The notes: generated from the letters alone by a model not told the origin. Positions 1 through 5,826 are shown, counted from the first letter of the stretch. The stretch: DNA of 5,826 bases from Hyphomicrobiales bacterium (GCA_003164825.1 PLUH01000128.1:3163-8988), one strand, 5' to 3'. A program made the numbers and translations.

Positions 1-633
1 CCTGGCGGCGCCGAGGAAACGCAAGCCAAGGAGGGTCCCCGGCGCACGCCATGGGAGCGAAAGCCGATTCCGCTCGCTACCTCGGCGGGGCCGTCGCCGG
101 CGGGAGGCGAGGCGGTCAAGCTCGAAGATATAGCGGTGAGGCTTGCCGAAGCTTACGCGCGCGGCCGCGACGAAGGTCTCGCCGAGGGGCGGGCGGACGC
201 CGCGGACCGCCATGCCGCGGAACTCGCCGCCGCGCGCCGGGAGGCGGAGACCGACCGGCTCGAGTTTCAGCGCAACGAATACGCTCAGCTCGAGGGCGCG
301 ATCCGCTCCGGATTGAAAGAGATCGAGGACAATGTCGGAGCGGTCGTCACCCGCATCCTCACGCCGTTTCTGGATAAGCAGGTGGTGAAGCGCGCCGCGG
401 ACGAATTGTGCAAGGCCATCGCCCGGCTGGGCGCGGCGGGTTCGCCCGGGCTGATGACGATTCGCGGCCCCGAGCGCGTGCTCGCGCTCTTGCGCCCACG
501 GATTGCCGATCTGCCGGTCAAGATCGCCTCTGTCGACGACAAGAGCGCAGAAGTGGTCGTCGAGGCCGGCGCCACGCAAGTCGTGACCGCGCTTCGCTCC
601 TGGGCCAAGCTGCTTGCCTCGCTCGCCGATTGA
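1..633 (+). CDS. FliH-like flagellar export/assembly protein, 5' end outside window
   Basis: The frame is open from base 1 to the TGA at 631-633, giving 210 residues with no start needed inside the window, so this is the C-terminal part of a longer gene. A GTG at 136 is only the first possible internal start. Visible parts are a Pro/Gly/Ala-rich stretch (residues 1-45), a GxxxGxxxG run at residues 55-63 (G-RDE-G-LAE-G), an Ala/Arg/Glu-rich helix likely to be coiled coil (about 65-105), and a compact alpha/beta C-terminal domain (about 105-210) ending in an amphipathic helix. GxxxG repeats followed by a long helix and a small C-terminal domain are typical of FliH/YscL proteins, which bind and restrain the FliI export ATPase at the cytoplasmic base of the flagellum. 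Its position 9 nt before motB supports a flagellar role. Sequence identity to FliH is not obvious by eye, so another rhizobial flagellar protein of unknown function remains possible. Confidence 0.62.
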   Translation, partial: PGGAEETQAKEGPRRTPWERKPIPLATSAGPSPAGGEAVKLEDIAVRLAEAYARGRDEGLAEGRADAADRHAAELAAARREAETDRLEFQRNEYAQLEGAIRSGLKEIEDNVGAVVTRILTPFLDKQVVKRAADELCKAIARLGAAGSPGLMTIRGPERVLALLRPRIADLPVKIASVDDKSAEVVVEAGATQVVTALRSWAKLLASLAD

Positions 634-642
634 CCGGCGCCG

Positions 643-1917
643 ATGGCTGCGCAACACCCGGAAATCGTCATCGTCAGACGCCGCGGCTCGCATGAGGACG
701 AGCATCATGGCGGCGCCTGGAAGATCGCCTTCGCCGATTTCATGACCGCGATGATGGCCTTCTTTCTGGTGCTGTGGATCATTAGCGCCACCGACAAGAA
801 CACCAAGACGCTCATCGCTCGCTACTTCAATCCGGTGAAAGTCGAGGAGCCGGCGAAGGCGCAAAAGGGCATCCACGGCGTGCCGGAAAAGGACGCCTAT
901 CAGCCAGGCGCGGGTTCGGCCGCGCCGAGCGCCGGGAAGGCCACGTCCGAACGCGGCGAATCGACGGGGGAATCGACCGACGAGGGCGCCCCGGAAGACG
1001 CGTCGAACCAAAGCGATCGACGGCGCCCGGCAACGCCGCAGTCGCCTGAGCCGCCCCCGGATCCGGCTAAGCCCTACCCGACCATGTCGGAGCAGGAATT
1101 GTTCAGCGATCCTCGCGCGAGTCTCGACAAGATCGCCGGCGCGCCGCCGCCGGGGCCTCGCATTGATCCATCGGCTGCGCTCAAGGGCTATGGTGAAGTT
1201 GGGCCGAGCGCCGACCAGGCGCTTCGCGATCCATTCCGTCCGCTCGGCAGCGACCAGGCGGTCAATGTCGTGACGTCCAATCCCGGCGCCCCGCCAGCGG
1301 CCGGCGCTCCCAGCGACGAACCGGCTTCTATGTCGACGTCGATCACGCCCGAGGCTACGCCGGCGCCGGTCCCTGTCGAAGCTCAGGGGGCGGGATCGCC
1401 GGCGCCGTCGTCGGCCTATCCGCCCGCGCCCGACGCCGCGGAGGCGCGCCGGACCGCCGCATCCAACCTGCTTGCCGACCTGCGGAAACGGCTCGCCGGC
1501 GAGGCGCCCACGAATCAGGGACCACAGCTCAGCGTCGAGGCCACCCAGGATGGAATCCTTATCAGCCTTACCGACCGGCAGAATTTTTCCATGTTTGCGA
1601 TCGGCTCCGCCGAGCCGCAGCCGCGCGTCCTCAAGATGATGGACGCCATTGCTGCGAGCCTGCAAAGCATGGCGGGCGTCATCGTCGTGCGCGGGCACAC
1701 CGACGCTCGTCCCTACCGGTCGGCGACTTATGACAATTGGCGACTGTCGTCGGCGCGGGCGCAAATGGCCTATTACATGCTAAGCCGTGGGGGCTTGCCG
1801 GAGAAAAGGTTCGAGCGCGTCGAGGGCTACGCCGACCATCGCCTCAAGGACGCTTCGCATCCGCTGGCGGCCGAAAACCGCCGAATCGAAATTCTCGTGC
1901 GCGAGCCGGCGCCGTGA
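643..1917 (+). CDS. motB: Flagellar motor stator protein MotB
   Basis: This 424-residue protein is the peptidoglycan-anchoring stator subunit that forms the ion channel with MotA in the inner membrane. The short basic N-terminus leads into HGGAWKIAFADFMTAMMAFF, with one membrane helix at about residues 26-48. Asp32 in that helix matches the proton-binding Asp32 of E. coli MotB. A plug-like amphipathic stretch follows (about 50-66), then a Pro/Ala/Ser-rich linker (about 70-270). The C-terminal OmpA/MotB domain (about 275-420) shows VVRGHTDARP (348-357), NWRLSSARAQ (365-374) and ENRRIEILV (411-419), the usual peptidoglycan-binding signatures. It is over 100 residues longer than E. coli MotB (308), entirely in the linker, as in rhizobial MotB. 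Two segments inside the linker look conserved rather than random: SEQELFSDPRASLDKIA (149-165) and LRDPFRP (194-200). The ATG at 643 gives the expected N-terminus, although no strong Shine-Dalgarno precedes it. The stop overlaps the motC start. Confidence 0.96.
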   Translation: MAAQHPEIVIVRRRGSHEDEHHGGAWKIAFADFMTAMMAFFLVLWIISATDKNTKTLIARYFNPVKVEEPAKAQKGIHGVPEKDAYQPGAGSAAPSAGKATSERGESTGESTDEGAPEDASNQSDRRRPATPQSPEPPPDPAKPYPTMSEQELFSDPRASLDKIAGAPPPGPRIDPSAALKGYGEVGPSADQALRDPFRPLGSDQAVNVVTSNPGAPPAAGAPSDEPASMSTSITPEATPAPVPVEAQGAGSPAPSSAYPPAPDAAEARRTAASNLLADLRKRLAGEAPTNQGPQLSVEATQDGILISLTDRQNFSMFAIGSAEPQPRVLKMMDAIAASLQSMAGVIVVRGHTDARPYRSATYDNWRLSSARAQMAYYMLSRGGLPEKRFERVEGYADHRLKDASHPLAAENRRIEILVREPAP

Positions 1918-3098
1918 CCCTCCCCTGGCGCGCATGGGCTTCAGCCGCGGTCGCGCTCATTGCGCCGGCCACAGCGTTCGCCGATTCGGCGAATCTGGTC
2001 GACATGGTCGACGACCTGCGGCGGATCCAGCTTCAGATCGCCCAGGGCGACAAAGCCGCCTATCCGGCTCAGCTCAATCAATTGAAAACCATGGGCGCGG
2101 CGATCGCGGCGGCCCAGCCTGAAACCTGGAAGGACCGGCGCCAGGCGGATTCGCTCGTCATCTATATCCTCAGCGGCGGGTCGCTCGCCGATCTCGCGCC
2201 GCTCTTGAAAGGCGACGCCGTCGTCGAGTCCGAGCGGGCGCTGGCGCGAGGCGCGCTCGCTTATGTCACCAATCACGAGGCCGACGCGATGTCCCTGCTC
2301 GGCAAGCAGGATTTGAACGCCCTCGACGCGCGCCTGGCGGGTGAGGTCGCCTTCGCCCGTTCGGTGCTCGAGACGAAGCGGGACGCCAAGGCCGCGGTCG
2401 AGCTTCTTGACTGGGCGCGCCTGCTTGCGCCCGGCGGACTGGTCGAGGAAGCAGCGCTCAGGCGCGAGATCGCTCTTCTCGCCGAGGCCAAGGATGTCGG
2501 CCGCGCGGCGATGTTGACCCGGCAATATGCCACCCGCTTCGCCGCGTCGCTCTACGCGGCCGACTTCTTTCGCGATCTTGCGGTCGCCATCGCCCGGTTC
2601 GGCCTTGCCGACGATCCCGGCGATTACCAGCTGGTGTCGCGGGCGGTCGCTTCATTGCCGCCCGACAGGCGTCGCGACTTCCTGCTCACGCTGGCGAAGT
2701 CCGCTGTCGTCAACGCGCGATTCGACGCCGCCGCAGCAGCTGCGACCGAGGCGCTCGAGGGCGCGGGCGCGGACAGCCCGGAGGCCATGCGCGCGCGCCT
2801 CTATCTCGCGGCCAGTCGAATGTTTTCGGACGCCTACGACGCAGCGGCCGCCGATTTGCGGACGATCGCGGCTTCGAAGCTCGACCGGGCCGACGCCAAC
2901 CTGCTCGCGGCGGTCCGGCGGGTGGCGTCGGAGTTGCGGATCGCTCCCGACGCCGGCGCCGTCAGTTCTTCGGCCGCCTCCCTCGACGACGGCGACAAGG
3001 ATAAGGATAAAGCAAGCGGGCCGGCGCTGACGATCGAGCGAGCGCAGGGCGCGCTCGATCGCACCGCCGGTCTCGTGCCGGACGGAGGCGCGCGTTGA
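1914..3098 (+). CDS. motC: Periplasmic flagellar motor protein MotC
   Basis: MotC is a secreted protein known from rhizobia, where it acts in the periplasm with MotB and is needed for motor rotation. Starting at the GTG at 1914 gives 394 residues and an immediate Sec signal peptide: Arg6, a hydrophobic Ala-rich core (7-19), and an AFA site with cleavage expected after residue 23. The frame is open further upstream, to 1737, but that extension would put an Arg-rich tract before the signal peptide and lies wholly within motB. The mature part is nearly all helical and Ala/Leu/Arg-rich. It opens with NLVDMVDDLRRIQLQIAQGD, and YILSGGSLADLAPLL (about 83-97) resembles the SGG-containing region of rhizobial MotC. 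A charged DKDKDK run (361-366) precedes a last predicted helix. The GTG lies in GTGA, overlapping the motB stop by 4 nt, which suggests coupled translation. The family call rests on context plus recognised sequence pattern. Confidence 0.88.
   Translation: MTLPWRAWASAAVALIAPATAFADSANLVDMVDDLRRIQLQIAQGDKAAYPAQLNQLKTMGAAIAAAQPETWKDRRQADSLVIYILSGGSLADLAPLLKGDAVVESERALARGALAYVTNHEADAMSLLGKQDLNALDARLAGEVAFARSVLETKRDAKAAVELLDWARLLAPGGLVEEAALRREIALLAEAKDVGRAAMLTRQYATRFAASLYAADFFRDLAVAIARFGLADDPGDYQLVSRAVASLPPDRRRDFLLTLAKSAVVNARFDAAAAAATEALEGAGADSPEAMRARLYLAASRMFSDAYDAAAADLRTIAASKLDRADANLLAAVRRVASELRIAPDAGAVSSSAASLDDGDKDKDKASGPALTIERAQGALDRTAGLVPDGGAR
3084..3088 (+). promoter_or_regulatory. Shine-Dalgarno for the fliK TTG start
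   Basis: GGAGG lies 6 nt upstream of the TTG at 3095. This strong site inside the end of motC is what fixes the unusual TTG start of the next gene, since no ATG or GTG stands nearby in that frame. Confidence 0.8.
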
Positions 3099-4519
3099 CC
3101 GCGCCCGCCGCCGCGCCGGTTTCCGGCGCGATCGTCGCGCCCACGCTGCGCGCGGCGCCGCAAGCCGCGACCGACCGCTTCGCATTCGCGGCCATGCTCG
3201 ATTCGCTTCCCGGCGCAGCGGCGAAAACGGCCTCTTCCGCGGCGGAGGAAGGGTCGCAGACTTCGAACGAGCCGAAGCAAGGACAGTCGCCGTCAGGACA
3301 GTCGGACGGCCATCCGATGCTCGGCGACGGCGCGTTTCTGTCGTCCTTGCCGTTTGCCTTGGCGGCGAGCCAAGCTCCGGCGGCGGCCGCCGACGCCTCG
3401 CTGCTCGCGCAGGCGTCGACCAAAGGGGCGCGGCTCGGAACCAGCGGCGCGTCCAACGCCGCGACCGTGAACTTGGCGACACCCGCCGCCGCCAGATTGA
3501 CTGGCGAGCGCGCCTTTCACTTGGCTCTCTCGACCTCAGGCGTCGTCGGAGCGGACCCCTCGTCAGCAGCCGGCTCGTCACTCACCGATGCGCCTTCGTT
3601 CGCGCCGGCGCCGGCCGCCGGCGAAAGCGAGAACGGGACGCCCGGACCGCCGACTCTCGCGCCGCTCTCGATGCAAGGCCGTGGGCAGACGCATGACGCG
3701 GCGCCCTCGCCGCCTTCCGCCGCAGGCGCCAGCCTCTCGCCAGCCGAGGCGATGCTCTCCGCAAGCGCCGAGCCGGCGATGAGCAAGGCGTCGGCGCCGG
3801 TTGCTCCTCGCGCAGCAGGCGGGTCGGCCAATCCGCGCGTGAGCCCGATAGGAGCGGGGGCGCAAGAACCCGCCCCCGGCGGACGGAAGGCGGAAGCCGC
3901 GGCGTCGCCCTCCCCCGCCCGGGTTGCGAGTCCGGCCGTCCCTTCCGCCAAAGCCGAGCCGGTCGACAAGGCCGACGCCCGTCCGCCCGATCCGGCCGCC
4001 AGTGGGCAGCCGGCGGCGCAAGGAGGCGGGTTTGGGGCGCAGGTGTTGGCGTCCGCCGCCGCGGGACCGTCGTTCGTGTCTCATGACGCGGCGGCGGCCC
4101 CTGACATCGCCCCGCGCGGGAGCGCGCCTGCCCCCGCCCAGGCTGCGGCCGCGCCGGTCAAGGAGATCGACGTCGACCTTTCGCCGAGCGGCCTCGAGGA
4201 CGTCTCGATGACGATGCGGCTCGCGGGCGACAGGCTCTCGGTCGTCATCCGCGCCGCGAGCTCTCAGACCACGGGATCCATCGAAGGAGCGCGCGACGCG
4301 ATCGCCGACCGCCTGGCGGCGATCGGCCAGCCGCTCGATTCGCTCATTATCAGACAGACGGGCGTGAACGCCGATGCGAATGCGAACGGAAATGGAGCCT
4401 CGACCGACGACAGCTCGACGGGCGGGGGACGCCCGTCGGGGCAAGGCGCAGGCGAGCAAGGGAGCTCGGCCGATGGGAGTTCGTCTCGGCGCGGCGCTGC
4501 TCGCGATCGCAGCTTTTAG
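3095..4519 (+). CDS. fliK: Flagellar hook-length control protein FliK (rhizobial MotD)
   Basis: The protein has 474 residues from a TTG start set by the GGAGG at 3084; the TTG overlaps the motC stop as TTGA. FliK is exported through the flagellar type III system, measures hook length and switches export specificity from hook to filament; in rhizobia the same gene was first named motD. Residues 1-350 are low-complexity Ala/Pro/Ser/Gly sequence with little predicted fold, as expected of the FliK ruler region. The conserved C-terminal domain (about 355-424) is recognisable: EIDVDLSPSGLEDVSMTMRL, then DRLSVVIRAAS, a helix GARDAIADRLAAIG, and LDSLIIRQTG. This matches the Flg_hook pattern LxPxxLGxVxVxL with Glu in place of the usual Gly after Leu. 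A disordered Asn/Gly/Ser-rich tail (425-474) follows. Its last 47 nt are shared with the next gene in another frame. The family assignment is good; the N-terminal part shows no recognisable homology. Confidence 0.88.
   Translation: MTAPAAAPVSGAIVAPTLRAAPQAATDRFAFAAMLDSLPGAAAKTASSAAEEGSQTSNEPKQGQSPSGQSDGHPMLGDGAFLSSLPFALAASQAPAAAADASLLAQASTKGARLGTSGASNAATVNLATPAAARLTGERAFHLALSTSGVVGADPSSAAGSSLTDAPSFAPAPAAGESENGTPGPPTLAPLSMQGRGQTHDAAPSPPSAAGASLSPAEAMLSASAEPAMSKASAPVAPRAAGGSANPRVSPIGAGAQEPAPGGRKAEAAASPSPARVASPAVPSAKAEPVDKADARPPDPAASGQPAAQGGGFGAQVLASAAAGPSFVSHDAAAAPDIAPRGSAPAPAQAAAAPVKEIDVDLSPSGLEDVSMTMRLAGDRLSVVIRAASSQTTGSIEGARDAIADRLAAIGQPLDSLIIRQTGVNADANANGNGASTDDSSTGGGRPSGQGAGEQGSSADGSSSRRGAARDRSF
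4459..4464 (+). promoter_or_regulatory. Shine-Dalgarno for the transglycosylase start
   Basis: AGGGAG sits 8 nt before the ATG at 4473, inside the fliK coding sequence. It supports this internal ATG over the longer reading starting at 4374, and the ATG is followed at once by a signal peptide. Confidence 0.75.
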
Positions 4520-5033
4520 CGCCGCGCCTGCGCGAGCCGAGGAATCGCTGGCGTGCGAGCGGGAAATGACGCGCGCGGCGGCGCTGAGCGGCGTCCCGCT
4601 CAATGTCCTCTATTCAGTCGGGTTGACCGAGACCGGGCGGAAGGGCGAGCTCAGCCCCTATGACATGAACATCGACGGCAAGGACGTTCATTCCGCCACG
4701 CTCGCCGAGGCGATGGCGAGTTTTGCCCGGGCGAAAGCGCAGGGCGCCAAGCTGATCGACATCGGCTGCATGCAGATCAACCAGCATTGGCATGGCGGCG
4801 ACTTTGCGTCACTGAGCGAGATGTTCGATCCCGTACGCAATGTCGAATATGCCGCGAGATTCCTGAAGACGCTGCGCGCCGAGGAGGGAAGCTGGACGCT
4901 GGCGGTCGCGCGCTACAACGCCGGGCCAGACAATCCGGCGGCGGAGCGGACTTACGTCTGCGCCGTCATCCGCAACATGATCGCGAGCGGATTTGGCCGC
5001 TGGACGGCGAACGCCAGCGCGCTCTGCCGGTAG
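4473..5033 (+). CDS. Secreted SLT-family lytic transglycosylase, flagellar operon
   Basis: This 186-residue protein begins with a clear signal peptide (MGVRLGAALL..., cleavage expected after ARA at residue 22). The mature part is a compact SLT/goose-lysozyme-like domain. GLTETG (50-55) holds the candidate catalytic Glu53, IGCMQINQHWH (97-107) is the GLMQI-type motif, and AVARYNAGPDN (144-154) is the third family motif. Such enzymes cleave the MurNAc-GlcNAc bond of peptidoglycan and form 1,6-anhydro ends. Placed after fliK and overlapping it by 47 nt, the enzyme probably opens the wall locally for the rod or motor. Alphaproteobacterial FlgJ usually lacks its own muramidase domain, and SltF plays this part in Rhodobacter sphaeroides. 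Four cysteines remain after cleavage (28, 99, 163, 185), which could form two disulfides in the periplasm. The enzyme class is secure; the flagellar role is inferred from position. Confidence 0.9.
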   Translation: MGVRLGAALLAIAAFSAAPARAEESLACEREMTRAAALSGVPLNVLYSVGLTETGRKGELSPYDMNIDGKDVHSATLAEAMASFARAKAQGAKLIDIGCMQINQHWHGGDFASLSEMFDPVRNVEYAARFLKTLRAEEGSWTLAVARYNAGPDNPAAERTYVCAVIRNMIASGFGRWTANASALCR

Positions 5034-5063
5034 TACGACGACGCTTTCTGGGAGGCGCTGAAT

Positions 5064-5192
5064 CGTCGTTGCGAGGGGCCATAGGGCGTTCGGAAGAACG
5101 CCCGTCTTTCGACGGGCTATGGCGACGAAGCAATCCAGAGTCGCGGGACGCCCTACGTTCTCCCGGATTGCTTCGCTTCGCTCGCAACGACG
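5064..5192. repeat. Composite REP-like palindromic repeat in convergent gap
   Basis: The 177-bp gap between the convergent genes is filled mostly by this element. The outer arms CGTCGTTGCGAG (5064-5075) and CTCGCAACGACG (5181-5192) pair perfectly over 12 bp. The inner arms GAAGCAATCC (5127-5136) and GGATTGCTTC (5165-5174) pair perfectly over 10 bp. The 3' side runs between its arms with only GCTTCG; the 5' side carries an extra folded module. The TTGCGAGCGAAGCGAAGCAATCC sense matches a kind of interspersed intergenic palindrome common in Rhizobiales genomes. A further short pair, GAATCG (5060-5065) and CGATTC (5196-5201), flanks it. It may serve as a bidirectional transcript end or mRNA stabiliser. 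No T-run follows either side, so a classic intrinsic terminator is not supported. Confidence 0.8.
5078..5123. repeat. Nested two-hairpin module within the palindrome's left arm
   Basis: GCCATAG (5078-5084) and CTATGGC (5117-5123) form a closing stem. Inside are two perfect tetraloop hairpins: GGGCGTTC-GGAA-GAACGCCC (5084-5103) and CCCGTC-TTTC-GACGGG (5101-5116). They share the CCC at 5101-5103, so both form fully only if one is trimmed. The whole is a three-way junction in single-stranded DNA or RNA. Removing about 47 bp here restores a left arm nearly identical to the complement of the right arm, so this looks like an inserted or swapped module. Confidence 0.75.
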
Positions 5193-5210
5193 TCGCGATT
5201 CGAGCCCGCT

Positions 5211-5826
5211 TCATTCGTCGTCAACCCGTTCGCGAGCGATCTCGACGCCGACGCCGCCTTCGATGACGTCGAGCTTCTCGACCCGGACGCGCACCCGGCG
5301 GACGCGCGGATCCCTGAGCACGATCTCGGCCACGTCCTCGGCGATCGTCTCGATGAAATTGACATGGCCCCGGCCGGTTACGAGCCGGATCGCGTCTAGG
5401 ATGACATCGTAGGAGAAGACGGCGCGCATGTCGTCGGCGCGGGTCGCCGCGCGCTCAACCGACGCCTCGACATTGAACACGACGCGCTGCGGCGCGCCGT
5501 GCTCGCGCTTATAGGCGCCGAGGTCGGCGGTAGCGAGAAAGTCGCGAATGAAGATCAGGTCGCATTCGGCTTCGCCGCTCTGTAGCCGCGCTCCGTGGCC
5601 CGTCGACGGACGGGCGTTCTCCCGAATGTCCTGTGGAGCGCGGCCGACCGCGTCTACATTCGCCTCCGCTTTGCGCGGGATAAGGCCGCGGATGCGATCC
5701 ACGGCGCGCGCATCGAGCGGCCCGTCACGTTTCCCGCCCGCGCACAAGGCCCTGCGAAAGCCCAAGATTGACGGAGCGACCAGCAACAGGCGCGGCACGT
5801 CCGGCGGCTCGAGCGATCCCGCGAGC
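5211..5826 (-). CDS. folB: MfnB C-terminus fused to dihydroneopterin aldolase (FolB), 5' end outside window
   Basis: The frame is open from the right window edge to the TGA (complement of 5211-5213), giving 204 residues. Residues 1-50 read LAGSLEPPDV...PSILGFRRALCAGGKRDGPL...VDRIRGLIP, which is the end of (5-formylfuran-3-yl)methyl phosphate synthase (MfnB, DUF556), the enzyme that makes the furan precursor of methanofuran/methylofuran from two glyceraldehyde-3-phosphates. A linker of about 38 residues follows, and then a complete FolB domain (about 89-200). FolB cleaves 7,8-dihydroneopterin to 6-hydroxymethyl-7,8-dihydropterin and glycolaldehyde, for folate or tetrahydromethanopterin. Its active-site residues are present: Glu108 (YKREHG), Tyr139 (FSYDVI), Glu159 (NFIETIAE) and Lys184 (VRVEKLD). 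The linker contains no ATG, GTG or TTG codon in frame, so a separate folB would have to start inside the MfnB part. FolB alone is usually about 120 residues. The MfnB catalytic lysines lie outside the window. Confidence 0.85.
   Translation of the reverse strand, partial: LAGSLEPPDVPRLLLVAPSILGFRRALCAGGKRDGPLDARAVDRIRGLIPRKAEANVDAVGRAPQDIRENARPSTGHGARLQSGEAECDLIFIRDFLATADLGAYKREHGAPQRVVFNVEASVERAATRADDMRAVFSYDVILDAIRLVTGRGHVNFIETIAEDVAEIVLRDPRVRRVRVRVEKLDVIEGGVGVEIARERVDDE

Noticed and set aside
51..377. ATG-started 108-residue frame at the left edge
   Set aside because: It is Arg/Gly-rich shadow sequence in another frame of the FliH-like gene, which is open throughout.
1737..1913. Upstream in-frame extension of motC (59 residues)
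   Set aside because: It lies entirely within motB, is Arg/Gly/Pro-rich, and would bury a textbook signal peptide that begins at the GTG at 1914.
2652..3581. Reverse-strand open frame opposite the motC/fliK junction
   Set aside because: It has low-complexity Arg/Ser/Ala composition, no motifs, and spans two supported genes on the other strand.
4374..4472. Upstream in-frame extension of the transglycosylase
   Set aside because: It is Arg-rich and overlaps fliK. The ATG at 4473 has a well-placed AGGGAG and is followed directly by a signal peptide.
3578..4603. Long (341-residue) reverse-strand open frame opposite fliK
   Set aside because: The Arg/Gly-dominated composition is typical of the antisense of GC-rich coding DNA. 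It shows no recognisable domain and lies opposite a gene with a recognised domain.
5084..5116. Intrinsic terminator made by the GC-rich hairpins
   Set aside because: The hairpins are strong, but neither strand has a following T-run. A role in transcript ending is possible but not shown.
5119..5412. Plus-strand frame across the repeat and the end of the FolB gene
   Set aside because: It is a Ser/Arg/Thr-rich translation of repeat plus antisense FolB, with no ribosome binding site or domain.
5211..5798. Stand-alone 195-residue FolB starting at GTG (complement of 5798)
   Set aside because: The frame continues upstream to the window edge, and the residues on both sides of this GTG belong to the same MfnB C-terminal motif.

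Overview
The window is high-GC DNA, apparently bacterial chromosome, with dense, co-directional, overlapping genes and strong GC bias at third codon positions. The gene content points to an alphaproteobacterium of the Rhizobiales/Hyphomicrobiales. A MotB with a very long proline-rich linker is followed by MotC and by MotD/FliK, an order known from rhizobial flagellar clusters. At the right edge, a reverse-strand gene carries the C-terminus of (5-formylfuran-3-yl)methyl phosphate synthase (MfnB) joined to a dihydroneopterin aldolase (FolB) domain. MfnB belongs to methanofuran/methylofuran biosynthesis, so the host is probably a methylotroph or methanotroph (a Methylocystis/Methylosinus-like or related organism is my inference).

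Layout, left to right. Bases 1-633 (+) are the 3' part of a FliH-like flagellar export protein whose frame is open to the window edge. Bases 643-1917 (+) are motB, the stator subunit that anchors to peptidoglycan. Bases 1914-3098 (+) are motC, a secreted periplasmic motor protein. Bases 3095-4519 (+) are fliK/motD, hook-length control. Bases 4473-5033 (+) are a secreted SLT-type lytic transglycosylase. Bases 5034-5210 form a convergent intergenic gap holding a composite palindromic repeat. Bases 5211-5826 (-) are the MfnB-FolB fusion, running off the right edge.

The five plus-strand genes look like one transcription unit. The gaps are 9 nt or less, or the genes overlap: GTGA at motB/motC, TTGA at motC/fliK, and 47 nt at fliK/transglycosylase. 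They would supply export apparatus support (FliH-like), the stator and its periplasmic partner (MotB, MotC), hook control (FliK) and local opening of the cell wall (transglycosylase). No promoter for this operon is visible; it probably lies upstream of the window.

Three things deserve a second look. The first is the MfnB-FolB fusion, which would join the furan and pterin branches of C1-cofactor synthesis in one polypeptide. The second is the 129-bp intergenic repeat, in which a self-folding 47-bp two-hairpin module interrupts only one arm of a larger palindrome. The third is the pair of non-ATG starts placed inside 4-nt stop/start overlaps.
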